Source: Streptomyces sp. NBC_00461
Lineage (GTDB): Bacteria > Actinomycetota > Actinomycetes > Streptomycetales > Streptomycetaceae
Assembly: GCF_036013935.1 (NCBI RefSeq)
Contig: NZ_CP107902.1
Location: 9,519,001 to 9,583,000, forward strand
Direction: 5' to 3'
DNA: 64,000 nt
Below the pieces are notes generated by a model. The model searched no databases. It saw only the letters and a program-made list of their open reading frames with translations, and was not told the origin of the DNA. Every line of letters starts with the position of its first letter. Within the stretch, counting starts at the first letter, position 1. The position numbers and the translations under genes were made by a program. Below are positions 1 through 10,065 of the stretch, piece after piece.

Positions 1-686
1 ATCATCGCCCGCCGCTCCCGGCCGGGCTCGCCGTGGATGCCGATGCCCAGCTCCAGCTCGCCGGTCGGCAGGTCGAAGGTCGGGCTGCCCTTGGCCGGGG
101 TGGTGCAGGCGCTGAGCGCGACGCCGAAGCTGCGGGAGTTCTCGTTGACCTGCCGGCCGATCGCCTGCACCCGCTCCAGTGGCTGTCCCTCGTCCGCCGC
201 GGCACCCGCGATCTTCTCCACGAACAGCGTCGCCCCGGTGCCCCGGCGCCCGGCCGTGTAGAGGCTGTCGGTGACCGCCACGTCATCGTTGACCAGCACC
301 TTGGCGACCTGGATGCCCTCGTCCTCGGCGAGCTCGGCCGCCATGTCGAAGTTGAGCACGTCACCCGTGTAGTTCTTCACGATGAACAGCACGCCCGCCC
401 CGCTGTCCACGGCCGCCGCGGCGCGGGCCATCTGATCGGGAACCGGCGACGTGAACACCTCGCCGGGGCAGGCACCCGACAGCATGCCGGGGCCCACGAA
501 TCCGCCGTGCAGCGGCTCGTGCCCCGAGCCGCCCCCCGAGATCAGGGCGACCTTCCCCGCCACGGGGGCGTCCCGCCGTACGATCACCCGGTTCTCCACG
601 TCGACGATCAGCTCGGGATGGGCCGCCGCCATGCCTCGCAGCGCATCCACGACCACGGACTCCGGGACGTTGATCAACATCTTCAT
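1..686 (-). CDS. dhaK: dihydroxyacetone kinase subunit DhaK (3' part outside window)
   Basis: The reading frame starts at ATG 686-684 behind a strong AGGAGG site and runs off the left edge after 228 codons, so the C-terminus is missing. The protein opens with [18 protein letters not shown] and contains the glycine-rich [15 protein letters not shown] segment and [14 protein letters not shown], both typical of the DhaK fold. The motif GIGIHGEPG near the edge holds the histidine that in DhaK proteins covalently binds dihydroxyacetone as a hemiaminal. Known role of the family: binding dihydroxyacetone for phosphorylation by DhaL, either PTS-driven or ATP-dependent. A dhaL partner would be expected just beyond the edge. 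Identification is firm; the phosphoryl donor cannot be judged from here. Confidence 0.93.
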   Translation of the reverse strand, partial: MKMLINVPESVVVDALRGMAAAHPELIVDVENRVIVRRDAPVAGKVALISGGGSGHEPLHGGFVGPGMLSGACPGEVFTSPVPDQMARAAAAVDSGAGVLFIVKNYTGDVLNFDMAAELAEDEGIQVAKVLVNDDVAVTDSLYTAGRRGTGATLFVEKIAGAAADEGQPLERVQAIGRQVNENSRSFGVALSACTTPAKGSPTFDLPTGELELGIGIHGEPGRERRAM

Positions 687-866
687 GGTTCCTCCTGGTG
701 AGCCTGGCACCTGTGGGCAGTATCGACCTTGCGACCGCGGCGGTCACGTGGACCGGCAGTCCGTTTGTACGACTGCTCCCCACAGGTCGACCCTCCCATT
801 CCGGATCGTGGAGTGAGACCTTTTAGGTGTGTCCGTCCTCATTGCGCCCGTGAGGAGGTGTGACCG

Positions 867-1454
867 ATGCGAAAGGTCAGACGGGTGAGGCTCCTGGGGT
901 GGCGCTGGCGGAGCAATCCGCTGCGGCGGCGCAGCGACCTGCTGGAGGCGTGGATCGTGCTGGCCGCCTGGGCCGTCGCGACGCTGGGGGCGGTCGCCGC
1001 CGGTGTCGTCGTCGCCCAGGCCGCACAGCGCACGGTGGAACGGGACCGGGCGGAACGCCGGCCCGTGACCGCGGTACTGATCAGGACCGTGCCCGACAGC
1101 GGACGGGACGTGGTCACCGGCGCGCGCTACGACCGTGTGCTCGCGAAGGTCCGCTGGACGGACGAGAGGGGCACCGTCCGCACGGGCTCGACGGAGGTGA
1201 AGCCCGCGACCAGGTCCGGCAGCGCGGTGGCGGCGTGGACGGACGGGCGCGGCCATCTGGTGACGCCGCCCGTCAGTTCCACGGAGGCGACGACGCGGGC
1301 GGTGCTGGCCGGTACCGGCGTAGCCGCGGTCACCGGCGCCCTGGTCCTCGTCGGCGGCCGCCTGATGCGCATACGGGTGGAGCATCGGGCCACCGAACAG
1401 TGGGGAGCCGAGTGGGAGCGCGTCGGCCGACGTTGGGGGCACACGACGGGCTGA
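867..1454 (+). CDS. Rv1733c-like two-helix membrane protein
   Basis: 195 residues, ATG start preceded by GAGGAGG. An arginine-rich N-terminus (about residues 1-25) precedes a hydrophobic helix near residues 27-50. A polar domain of about 80 residues follows, then a second helix near residues 140-160 and a charged tail. This two-helix layout with an extracytoplasmic middle domain matches the Rv1733c-type proteins abundant in Streptomyces and mycobacteria, whose biochemical role is unknown. It stands alone, divergent from dhaK, and ends at a bidirectional terminator shared with the next gene. Family assignment is from architecture and sequence flavour only. Confidence 0.8.
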   Translation: MRKVRRVRLLGWRWRSNPLRRRSDLLEAWIVLAAWAVATLGAVAAGVVVAQAAQRTVERDRAERRPVTAVLIRTVPDSGRDVVTGARYDRVLAKVRWTDERGTVRTGSTEVKPATRSGSAVAAWTDGRGHLVTPPVSSTEATTRAVLAGTGVAAVTGALVLVGGRLMRIRVEHRATEQWGAEWERVGRRWGHTTG

Positions 1455-1549
1455 CGGGTCCGTCGGGCTGACGGGTCCGTTGGGGTGACGCGTTCGCCGG
1501 GGTGACGGACGTGGGGGCTTCGCGGCAGGTACCCGCACGGCGAACCAGA

Positions 1550-1593
1550 GGGCGGCCCTGCGGCGAGCGCCAGTGCTTGCCGCAGGGCCGCCC
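1550..1593. terminator. bidirectional hairpin terminator
   Basis: A perfect 15-bp stem (GGGCGGCCCTGCGGC at 1550-1564 and its complement at 1579-1593) with a 14-nt loop lies between two convergent genes, ending at 1454 and 1623. There is no clear T-tract, as is common in actinomycetes. Confidence 0.8.
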
Positions 1594-1622
1594 GTCCGGG
1601 GCCGACGTGGACGGCGCCGACG

Positions 1623-1988
1623 TCAGCCTGCGCCGGGACCGCCGCTGCCGAAGGAACCGCTGCCGCCGTCGCGCCAGCGCAGCCGGTCCTGCGACGGACT
1701 GGTCCGGGTCGGCGAGTTGCCGTGGCCGGGAATCTCGTGCGGCGTCAGCCGGTGGTCGCTGTGCGGCACCTCGTCGGGCTCGCGGTTCTCCAGTACCTCG
1801 CGGACCGGGCCGTCGTCCGGCAGCCGCGGCTGATCCTCGGGGCGCGGCGGACCGGGCTCGCGGCCCCGGATACGTGCGCCCAGCCAGAAGGCGCCGATCA
1901 GCAGCGCCACGACCACCACACCCACCACGACCAGGCCGATCCCGAGTGCGCCGCGGCCTGCGGCGATGTCCATCCATGCGGAGCTCAT
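1623..1988 (-). CDS. DUF6479-like small membrane protein
   Basis: 121 residues from ATG 1988. A single transmembrane helix near residues 15-40 (GLVVVGVVVVALLIGAFWLG) is followed by RIRG and a long polar, proline- and arginine-rich cytoplasmic tail. This is the layout of the DUF6479 family found in streptomycetes, of unknown function. The frame is open far upstream of the chosen start; MSSAWMD was chosen because the upstream part looks like low-complexity antisense translation. Convergent with the preceding gene. Confidence 0.72.
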   Translation of the reverse strand: MSSAWMDIAAGRGALGIGLVVVGVVVVALLIGAFWLGARIRGREPGPPRPEDQPRLPDDGPVREVLENREPDEVPHSDHRLTPHEIPGHGNSPTRTSPSQDRLRWRDGGSGSFGSGGPGAG

Positions 1989-2110
1989 GGGCCGCGGGTA
2001 CCCGAGCGGCCCGACGTGAACCGGCCCTCCTCGGAGACCCGAGCCGGCGAGCTCAGCAAACCCCGTGCTTCCCGGTGTTTGGCACGATCGACCCCGGCAA
2101 CCCGGCCGAC

Positions 2111-2482
2111 GTGACTTCGACGACCGAGCAGGAGCTCTTCCGGTTCCTGGAGGACCGCTTCGCCGTCGCTCAGGCGTGCACCGAGTGTGCACGCGCCTGT
2201 GCTCTGCGCGCGAGCCTCGTGGACCCGGACGGCACACAGGAGCAGGAACTCGTACGACGCAAGGGCATCATGTGCGCGGAGGTGTGCGACGCGACCTGCC
2301 GGGTGCTCTCCGAGCAGAACCGGCTGGACGAGGTCGGCATCCGCATCCAGGTGGAGTGGTGCCGCACCGTGTGCCTGGAGTGCGCGCACGTCTTCGACCG
2401 GCTGCCGGGCGCTGAGGACGGCGCGAAGGCCGGCCGGGACTGCGCACGGGCGTGCACGGACTTCCTCGCCACACTGAACTGA
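2111..2482 (+). CDS. four-helix-bundle copper-binding protein (DUF326 type)
   Basis: 123 residues from a GTG start at 2111; the ribosome site is weak, so the start is uncertain. The protein is Cys-rich with regularly spaced pairs: ACTECARAC, CAEVCDATC, CRTVCLECA and GRDCARACTDF. Such paired Cys along amphipathic helices are the hallmark of the DUF326/copper-storage-like four-helix bundle, in which Cys thiolates line the core and bind Cu(I). No signal peptide is visible, so it is probably cytosolic. Databases often mislabel this family as ferredoxin. It lies between a divergent DUF6479 gene and an acyl-CoA dehydrogenase and does not look functionally tied to either. Confidence 0.82.
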   Translation: MTSTTEQELFRFLEDRFAVAQACTECARACALRASLVDPDGTQEQELVRRKGIMCAEVCDATCRVLSEQNRLDEVGIRIQVEWCRTVCLECAHVFDRLPGAEDGAKAGRDCARACTDFLATLN

Positions 2483-2619
2483 CGACGCGGGGCGCAGCGC
2501 AGCGCCGGGCGGTCGACCTGGGTACCCGTGGACCGTGACCTCGCCGTCCCGAAGGCGGCGCGGGCGGCCGGCGCCGAGCGGACAACTTGCGTCGCGCACT
2601 GACCGGTTCGAGACGAAAC

Positions 2620-2650
2620 GGGCCCGCACGGTGACCGCGGGCCCCTTTCC
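2620..2650 (+). terminator. hairpin terminator
   Basis: GGGCCCGC (2620-2627), a 9-nt loop and GCGGGCCC (2637-2644) are followed by CTTTCC. It sits about 140 bp after the copper-binding gene and before the acyl-CoA dehydrogenase. Confidence 0.65.
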
Positions 2651-2731
2651 GTACGCCTCGGCATTCCCAATTTCTGAAACACGTTCTACGGTGTGCGCCG
2701 TCAGGACCGGCCTGCGAAGCCTGGAGGCGCC

Positions 2732-3910
2732 GTGCACCTCGAATACACGCCCGAGCAGCTGCGGCTGCGCAGCGAACTGCGCGCCTACTTCGCCGAGTTG
2801 GTGCCCGACAACGCGTACGCCCGGCATGGCGAACCGGCCACGCAGAAACGCTTCTACCGCGAGACGATCCGGCGCCTCGGCACGGACGGATGGCTCGGCG
2901 TGGGCTGGCCCAAGGAGTACGGCGGGCGCGGACTGACGGCGATGGAGCAGTTCATCTTCTTCGACGAGGCCGCCCAGGCAGGGGTACCGCTGCCCCTGAT
3001 GGCGCTGAACACGGTCGGACCGACGATCATGCAGTTCGGCACGGACGAGCAGAAGGCGTACTTCCTGCCCAAGGTCCTCTCCGGCGAGATCGACTTCGCG
3101 ATCGGCTACAGCGAGCCCGACGCGGGCACCGACCTGGCCTCGCTGAAGACGCGCGCGGTGCGCGACGGCGACCAGTACGTCGTCAACGGGCAGAAGATCT
3201 GGACGACCAACGGCGACACCGCGGACTGGGTGTGGCTCGCCACGCGCACCGACCCGGACGCCCCGCCCCACAAGGGCATCACCATGCTGCTCGTCCCGAC
3301 GACCGACCCCGGCTACTCCTGCACGCTCATCAACACCCTCGCCTCGCACGACACCACGGCCAGCTACTACGAGAACGTCCGTGTTCCCGTCTCCCGCCGC
3401 GTCGGCGCCGAGAACCAGGGCTGGCGGCTGATCACCAACCAGCTCAACCACGAACGCGTCACCCTCGCAGCCCACGGCACCATGGCGATCCGCGCCCTCC
3501 AGGACGTGCAGCGCTGGGCCCTCGAGACCAAGCTCGCCGACGGCCGCCGCGTCGTCGACCTGCCCTGGGTGCGCCGCCGCCTCGCCCAGACACACACCAG
3601 GCTCGACGCGATGAAGCTCCTCAACTGGCAGATGGTGAACGCCGTGCACAACGGCACCCTCACCCCACAGGACGCCTCCGCCGTCAAGGTCTACGGCTCC
3701 GAGGCCCGCCGGGACGCCTACGCCTGGCTGATGGAGATCGTCGGCGCCGCGGGCGTGCTGAAGGAGGGCTCGGCCGGCGCGGTGCTCCACGGCGAACTGG
3801 AGCGCGGCTACCGCTCCGCCGTGATCTTCACCTTCGGCGGCGGCAACAACGAGATCCAGCGGGAGATCATCTCGTGGATCGGTCTGGGGATGCCACGGGT
3901 ACGGCGTTAG
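2732..3910 (+). CDS. acyl-CoA dehydrogenase family protein
   Basis: 392 residues, GTG start at 2732 just after GGAGG. The FAD-dependent acyl-CoA dehydrogenase fold is plain. The N-terminal helical domain carries WPKEYGGRGLT. The central beta domain has AIGYSEPDAGTDLASLKT and GQKIWTTNGDTADW. The C-terminal helical domain ends in FTFGGGNNEIQREIISW. It should dehydrogenate a CoA thioester, passing electrons to electron-transfer flavoprotein. The NGQKIWTT and PDAGTDLA wording is typical of the subgroup acting on steroid side-chain or branched substrates, but the substrate cannot be fixed here. It is a single gene flanked by terminators and decayed DNA, with no thiolase or hydratase partner. Confidence 0.9.
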   Translation: MHLEYTPEQLRLRSELRAYFAELVPDNAYARHGEPATQKRFYRETIRRLGTDGWLGVGWPKEYGGRGLTAMEQFIFFDEAAQAGVPLPLMALNTVGPTIMQFGTDEQKAYFLPKVLSGEIDFAIGYSEPDAGTDLASLKTRAVRDGDQYVVNGQKIWTTNGDTADWVWLATRTDPDAPPHKGITMLLVPTTDPGYSCTLINTLASHDTTASYYENVRVPVSRRVGAENQGWRLITNQLNHERVTLAAHGTMAIRALQDVQRWALETKLADGRRVVDLPWVRRRLAQTHTRLDAMKLLNWQMVNAVHNGTLTPQDASAVKVYGSEARRDAYAWLMEIVGAAGVLKEGSAGAVLHGELERGYRSAVIFTFGGGNNEIQREIISWIGLGMPRVRR

Positions 3911-4167
3911 CCTGCTGTGACCACAGACGCTAGTTGTCACATACCGAGGATAGTTGGCACCGGGATCCAGTGGGATCGTGACCCCAGCCGGTTGCCTCCT
4001 AGTCAGGCCGGAGCATGGCGGGTGAGCGATACCGGTGCCGAAATGCGTGCCCATCGCCGCAGGCGCCAAACAAGTCTGCTCTCTCGGTTCCCACCGCCAT
4101 GCCCCATCGCCTGAACAGACGTAGTCCACCGGGCCCTTGCAGCCCCAACCACCGCATCAAGCCACGA

Positions 4168-5212
4168 TTAAAGATCGAGTGTTGACCATCCAACAAGCTG
4201 TTCTGCCACAGGCCAGTGCAGATCGTCCGACGCCGATTGCATGTTCCAGGAGCCGATGTGCCCTGTGGTTGTCAATCGGCCAAGTGTTTCAGTGAACTCC
4301 GTCGCGGACAGCCCGCACTCGCGTGCCAGTCGATCCGCTTCCGCTACTCCGTGGATACTTTTTGGCGCGGTATGGGCCGCGAGGCACGTGGCAACGAGTT
4401 GGGGAAGTGGGTCGCAGTTCGTGCGGACGCGGCAAGCGGTTCGTAGTGCCCAGTCTGCGGCAGCGAGACGGTCAGGGCGCGCCGGGCATTGGGTGAAGAG
4501 CCCGACGTCGAGAAGCTGGACGACCGCAGCGCCTGCGATGGAGCGCGACGCGGGCAGGTTTGTGCTTAGCCATTGTGCTTGGCGGAGCTCCCGCCACGAT
4601 CCGTGGCAGGTTCCAAACGAAGGCTGCGCAGTACCCCGAGCGGCAAGCGGACTTGAGCTGAGTCGTTCATGCGCAAGGCGCATTGCAGGGCGATCATTCG
4701 GGCCGCGGGTCCGGTCTCAGCCGGCAGTGCGGAGGCGAGATAGTTGAGCATCTCCCGTACCCGAGTCTGTCTGTCCGGGGCTCTGGGGCTTCGGCGCTTT
4801 CGGTAAATGTCCGCATGCGACGGCGACATGTCGCAGCGCTGATGAACGTGTCGGGAACGACGGCCGCCTGTGACGTGGCGGCGGCGCAGGACGTACACGC
4901 ATCCGCGAGGCGCCACAGTCGTCCGCCTCGCTCGCGTGCGAGCACGAGCCGGATGGGCCCTCCGCAGCCTCTATGACGCGGGTGCCAGTTGCAGCCGCGC
5001 TCTTGGCACTGGCAAGTACGGAGGTGCGCGGGGAGGGGATCGCGGCGAGCGTGTCGTGCCAAGTGGGCCAGGAGCTCCGACCGAGCGGATGTCCCGCTGA
5101 GTAGTCGCCCACTGTGGGAGCACTGCTGGCATACGAGGATCGGTCCGCCGGGCTGTGGGCGCAGTTCCACGGTCCAGGCGCGCCGGACGCCGGGTCGTGT
5201 CGTGTCGTGCAA
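4168..5212 (-). pseudogene. Cys/His-rich actinomycete protein, broken by two frameshifts
   Basis: One protein can be read through three successive minus-strand frames. Frame one (5212 to about 4795) has a Cys-rich head: LVCQQCSHSGR, then CQCQERGCNWHPRHRGC and GGRLWRLADACTSCAAAT, which look like zinc ligands. Frame two (about 4795-4605) continues with TRVREMLNYLASALPAE and RLPLGVLRSLRLEP. Frame three (about 4605-4168) continues with GSWRELRQAQWL and ends RLTTTGHIGSWNM. Joins fall near 4795 and 4605. I recall similar conserved streptomycete proteins of unknown function next to a small HTH gene, as here, where the HTH gene is divergent. Either a true pseudogene or sequence errors; two separate shifts favour decay. 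Confidence 0.6.
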
Positions 5213-5288
5213 AGCCTCATGGGGGGCGTGTTCCTCCCGTCATGTCTGCGCCGTACCCGCAGAGGGTGGGGGTGGCCCGCACACGGTA

Positions 5289-5370
5289 GTGCAGACCCCT
5301 GCCCTCCGTCCGATGTCGCCACCTGCAGAAATAGGGCAGGGGTCTGCACTGACAGGGCAGTGGTCTGCAC
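5289..5370. promoter_or_regulatory. three-site operator array upstream of the HTH gene
   Basis: GTGCAGACCCCTGCCCT at 5289-5305 is the exact inverse of AGGGCAGGGGTCTGCAC at 5333-5349. A third copy with one change (AGGGCAGTGGTCTGCAC) lies at 5354-5370. The two direct copies are 21 bp apart (two helical turns) and the inverted one starts 44 bp upstream. The array ends 15 bp before the HTH start codon and lies between two divergent genes, so it probably binds the HTH protein and represses both. Confidence 0.7.
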
Positions 5371-5385
5371 CGTCGGATTGGGCGC

Positions 5386-5655
5386 GTGACGATCTTCCCG
5401 CCCGACCCGGATTTCGAGGCGCTGCGTCTGGAGCTCGCGCGGCTGCGGGCGGCGCGCGGCTGGAGCTATGACGAGCTCGCTGCCCGAAGCGGCCTGGCCA
5501 GAAGGACCCTCATCGAGATTGAGCAGGGGCGCACCATCGGCACTCTCAAGACTTGGCACGCCCTCGCACATGCCTTGAGCACTCCACTCGACGAGCTCTT
5601 CGGAGCCCTGTGCGAGGGGCACGAGCCCCCGGGGGCGACCGGCACTGACCACTGA
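5386..5655 (+). CDS. small XRE-type helix-turn-helix regulator
   Basis: 89 residues, GTG start. Almost the whole protein is one lambda-repressor-like HTH domain. RGWSYDELAARSGLARRTLIEIEQGRTIGTLKTWHALAHAL (about residues 27-67) has the usual positions of the turn and recognition helix, followed by PLDELFG. A partner-binding domain is absent. The gene diverges from the broken Cys/His-rich gene, and the repeated sites ending 15 bp upstream suggest autoregulation. The loss of its neighbour may leave it an orphan. Confidence 0.85.
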   Translation: MTIFPPDPDFEALRLELARLRAARGWSYDELAARSGLARRTLIEIEQGRTIGTLKTWHALAHALSTPLDELFGALCEGHEPPGATGTDH

Positions 5656-5807
5656 CCGGGAGGGCTCGCGCCAATCACCCGGACCGGCGACTCGACACGA
5701 ATCTTTGATCGACAACTAGAACGTGCGATTCATGAAATGGGGCTGTTCGAGGGACCTCCCGGCCTCGGTGTCGTGGATGCGGCGTGTTGCCTGGCACCTT
5801 CGCGTGC

Positions 5808-6686
5808 ATGCGTTCTTCATCCACATCGCGGGCTTGGGACGGCAGCCCCGCTGTCGCCTACCCGCGACGCTCACTGCGCATCGAGCACGACAGCCCCAGT
5901 CGGCTCCTGCGCTGTGCTCAGCCTGATCGCTGCCGAGAGTGCGGCAACCCCGTCGAGTGGTACGACCGGAGCATTGCGCGGCCCGTCCCTCTGCACCCCC
6001 GGGAAGTGCCCGCGGCCGAGGTGCCCACCGCCTATCGATGGCACGTCAGCTCTGGTGTCGCCCATCCGGCCGACGACGGCAGAGCCTGGTGCCGCTTGGC
6101 GCACGACCTTGTCTGCCCCGCTCGTGACGCTGCGGCCGTGGCCTCCGCGCTGGACGGGCTGCGCCGGGTGCTGGCGCTGAACACGCGCCGTCTGATCGAC
6201 ACCGGCGCGTTCACCCCGAACACTCCTCCGGGCCGGCCAACGGCACACCCCGACGTCTGCCGACCTGCCAGACCCGTCGTGCAACTCCTGTACGTCCGCT
6301 ACCTGGCTGCGCACCCCGTGGACGAAATCCAGTGTGTAGCGCAGACACGTCACCGCGATCGCTGCATGGAAAGGCTCCTCACCGCAGACACCCAGGTGGG
6401 CGTCTGGAGGCTGGTACCCGCCACGGCCACACGGGGGCAACTCGCCTTGCCCTGTGAGCTCATGGCTGTATTTGACCTCACCGCGCTTCCCTACGCCGAG
6501 CAACTGCGCTGGCGCATGCAGCGGGGTTCCACTCACGCCGCGACCCCGTCAGCAGCGGACCTCGCGCTGGCCGACTGGGAGTCCTTCGACCCCATGCTCC
6601 ACCGAGCGCACATCCACAACCGCCTGCCGAACCATGTCCGTCGTCCGCGGCTGAAGCACCACGAGCATGGAGCGGCTGGGTCGTGA
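5808..6686 (+). CDS. DUF6083-like protein
   Basis: About 292 residues from ATG 5808; an ATG at 5784 is also in frame and no ribosome site decides between them. The N-terminal third carries the DUF6083 signature: RSLRIEHDSPSRLLRC, then CRECGNPVEWYDR and PLHPREVPA, YRWHVSSGVAHP and WCRLAHDLVCPAR. The Cys pairs suggest a zinc ribbon. The C-terminal half (AHPVDEIQCVAQTRHRDRC onward) resembles repeat units recognising small zinc modules. Function unknown; the family is confined to streptomycetes and relatives. The stop overlaps the next start by 4 bp, so the two genes are probably translationally coupled. Confidence 0.78.
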   Translation: MRSSSTSRAWDGSPAVAYPRRSLRIEHDSPSRLLRCAQPDRCRECGNPVEWYDRSIARPVPLHPREVPAAEVPTAYRWHVSSGVAHPADDGRAWCRLAHDLVCPARDAAAVASALDGLRRVLALNTRRLIDTGAFTPNTPPGRPTAHPDVCRPARPVVQLLYVRYLAAHPVDEIQCVAQTRHRDRCMERLLTADTQVGVWRLVPATATRGQLALPCELMAVFDLTALPYAEQLRWRMQRGSTHAATPSAADLALADWESFDPMLHRAHIHNRLPNHVRRPRLKHHEHGAAGS

Positions 6687-7060
6687 CATCGCACCACGCC
6701 ATTGAAATCCTGCTGACCAGGCCAGCCACCAATGGCGAGCTCCACCGGGCGCGTCGTACCGTGCCCCTCGCAGTGACGGCCGACCGCACCCGGTTGATGG
6801 TCGTCCATCCGGCCAAGACGCCCGGCCGCGCCTTGCGGTCACTACGCCGGCGGCTGCACCACCTTCTGCCCGTCGATGCCCTGACCACCCACTATCCCGA
6901 CCAGCATGGGCAGGTCCTTCTCAACCTCGAGTTCAGCCGTACCGCGCGAGCGGCGATCCGCCAGGCCGCGACCGCCAGGGGACAGCGGCCCGGCGACTTC
7001 GTTGCCCGGAGCATGACCGCAGCTCTCGAACGGAACGAGAGGGAACGCTCCGGCAGCTGA
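6683..7060 (+). CDS. hypothetical protein coupled to the DUF6083 gene
   Basis: 125 residues, GTG start inside the stop codon of the preceding gene. It is basic and predicted to be soluble. A beta-alpha-type N-terminal half (HAIEILLTRPATNGELHRAR, then LMVVHP) precedes RALRSLRRRLHHLLP. The C-terminal segment FSRTARAAIRQAATARGQRPGDFVARSM resembles a short helical DNA-binding or antitoxin-like tail. I do not recognise the family. Tight overlap with the preceding gene supports its being real. Confidence 0.6.
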   Translation: MTSHHAIEILLTRPATNGELHRARRTVPLAVTADRTRLMVVHPAKTPGRALRSLRRRLHHLLPVDALTTHYPDQHGQVLLNLEFSRTARAAIRQAATARGQRPGDFVARSMTAALERNERERSGS

Positions 7061-7222
7061 CGGCGCAACTCGAAGTCCAGCTCGCTCTCCACTCCTCCGA
7101 AGACGTACTTGCCTGCACAGCCCACATCCTGCTCCGCCGTCAAGCTCGGCCGTAGCTGACTCGTATGCCGCCGGCCGCGCTCGGCGGAGCCACTCGCACC
7201 CGAACCACTAGCCCTTCTCCTC

Positions 7223-8378
<1,156 letters not shown>

Positions 8379-8496
8379 CTACCGACCGCCACGCGGTCGC
8401 TGTACGAAAACCAGGCGTCGGCTGCATGGTTCTTCAGGTCCCGGACGGCCGCGCAGGTCTGATCGTGGAGCCGGGGCGACGACGAGATCCTCGTCC

Positions 8497-8560
8497 GGAC
8501 GGGCGGACGGGCGGACGGGCGGACGGGCGGATAGGCGGACGGGCGGATAGGCGGAAAGGC
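8497..8560. repeat. octamer tandem repeat, eight units
   Basis: Eight consecutive 8-bp units fit GGAYRGGC: four GGACGGGC, then GGATAGGC, GGACGGGC, GGATAGGC and a diverged GGAAAGGC. It lies just after the aldehyde dehydrogenase gene, between its stop and the truncated esterase. Confidence 0.9.
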
Positions 8561-8628
8561 CGCGCATCACTTTCAGGATTGTGCGGTCCGAACCCCCGGA
8601 GGCTGTCTGTCCGCGATGGGCGGGCACC

Positions 8629-10065
8629 TCAGGCGAGCGAGGTCCACACGCTCTTGACCTCCGTGTACGCGTCGATGGCTGCGCTGCCCATCTCCCGGCC
8701 CCAGCCGCTGGCCTTGAACCCGCCCCAGGGGGCGGAGGCATCCACGGGGTTGGGCATGTTGATGAACACCGTGCCCGCGCGGATGGAGCCCGCCACGCGG
8801 TGCGCCGCGCCCACGTCGCGGGTCCATACGGCCGCCGCCAGGCCGTACTCGGTGTCGTTGGCGCGGGCGACGGCCTCGTCCTCGTCGTCGTACGGCAGGA
8901 CGGACAGCACCGGGCCGAAGATCTCCTCGCGGGCGATGCGCATGTCGTCCCGTACAGCCGTGAACACGGTCGGCTGGTAGAAGAAGCCCGGCAGGTCGTC
9001 GACGGGGGCCCCGCCGGCGAGCAGCTGGGCGCCTTCCTGGACCCCGCTGCGCACCAGTGCGTGGACGTGGTCACGGTGTTCGCCGGTGACCAGGGGGCCG
9101 AGCTCGCTGTCGGGCGCGCTGCCCGCGCCGAGTCGCATCCCGCTGACGGCCTTGGCACAGCGCTCGGCGAACTCGTCGGCGAGGGAGCGGTGGACGAGGA
9201 ATCGGGTGTAGGCGGCGCACACCTGGCCGCTGTTGAGGAGCGCGCCCTGAAGACAGCCCGCCACGGCCGCGTCCAGGTCGGCGCCGGGCAGTACGAGGCT
9301 CGGTGCCTTCCCGCCGAGTTCGAGCGTGACCCGCTTGAGGTTACCCGCGGAGGCCCGGACGATGTCCCTGCCGGTCTCGGTCGAACCGGTGAAGGAGACC
9401 TTGTCCACGCCGGGGTGCTCGACGAGGGCCCGGCCGGCCTCGGGACCACCGGTCAGCAGGTTGATGACGCCGGACGGCACACCGGCCGCCCGGCACAATT
9501 CGACGAGCCGCACCGTGGTCATCGGGGTCTGTTCCGCGGGTTTGACGATCACGGTGTTCCCGCAGGCGAGGGCCGGTGCGATCTTCCAACTCGCGATCAT
9601 GAGCGGGAAGTTCCACGGGGTGATCAGCGCGCACACTCCCACCGGCTCGCGCTTGGTGTACTGCAGCACGCCGGGGAAGGACAGCGGCGCCGTCTCTCCG
9701 TAGATCTTGGTGACCCAGCCGGCGTAGTAGCGGAAGTGCTCGGCAGCCGCGGCGACGCTGACCGCCATGGAGATGCCGAGCGGCTGGCCCTGGTCGCGGG
9801 TCTCCAACTCGGCCAGTTCCTCGGCGTGTTCCTCGATGAGGTCGCCGATGCGCCACAGGATCCGGGCGCGCCGGGCCGGGGTGAGTCCCGCCCACTCCGG
9901 GTTTTCGAGGGCGGCGCGGGCGGCCCGTACGGCTGCGTCGGCGTCCGCTGCTCCGGCGTCGGACACGATGGCGTGCGGGCTGCCCGTCGCCGGGTCCAGG
10001 GTCTCGAACTCCGCTCCGGAGGCCGCGGCTTGCCACTCGCCACCGATGAGAAGGGTATTGGTCAC
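8629..10065 (-). CDS. NAD(P)-dependent aldehyde dehydrogenase
   Basis: 478 residues, GTG start at 10065 that overlaps the stop of the upstream oxidoreductase gene (GTGA). Canonical ALDH landmarks are present: ITPWNFPLMIASWKIAPALA, then FTGSTETGR (nucleotide site), LELGGKAPSL (general-base Glu) and NSGQVCAAYTR (catalytic Cys). EEIFGPVLSVLPYDDEDEA and WGGFKASGWGREMG follow. It oxidises an aldehyde to the acid. Coupling to a GMC alcohol oxidoreductase implies a two-step alcohol to acid conversion. Betaine aldehyde is one option, but next to an hpa operon an arylacetaldehyde is equally plausible. Confidence 0.9.
   Translation of the reverse strand: MTNTLLIGGEWQAAASGAEFETLDPATGSPHAIVSDAGAADADAAVRAARAALENPEWAGLTPARRARILWRIGDLIEEHAEELAELETRDQGQPLGISMAVSVAAAAEHFRYYAGWVTKIYGETAPLSFPGVLQYTKREPVGVCALITPWNFPLMIASWKIAPALACGNTVIVKPAEQTPMTTVRLVELCRAAGVPSGVINLLTGGPEAGRALVEHPGVDKVSFTGSTETGRDIVRASAGNLKRVTLELGGKAPSLVLPGADLDAAVAGCLQGALLNSGQVCAAYTRFLVHRSLADEFAERCAKAVSGMRLGAGSAPDSELGPLVTGEHRDHVHALVRSGVQEGAQLLAGGAPVDDLPGFFYQPTVFTAVRDDMRIAREEIFGPVLSVLPYDDEDEAVARANDTEYGLAAAVWTRDVGAAHRVAGSIRAGTVFINMPNPVDASAPWGGFKASGWGREMGSAAIDAYTEVKSVWTSLA

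Noticed and set aside
1985..4129. A 700-codon minus-strand open frame opposite the acyl-CoA dehydrogenase
   Set aside because: It mirrors a well-supported gene on the other strand; its translation is low-complexity and family-free, as is usual for antisense frames in GC-rich DNA.
8497..8560. Possible CRISPR array
   Set aside because: Units are 8 bp and contiguous without spacers, and no cas gene is present.
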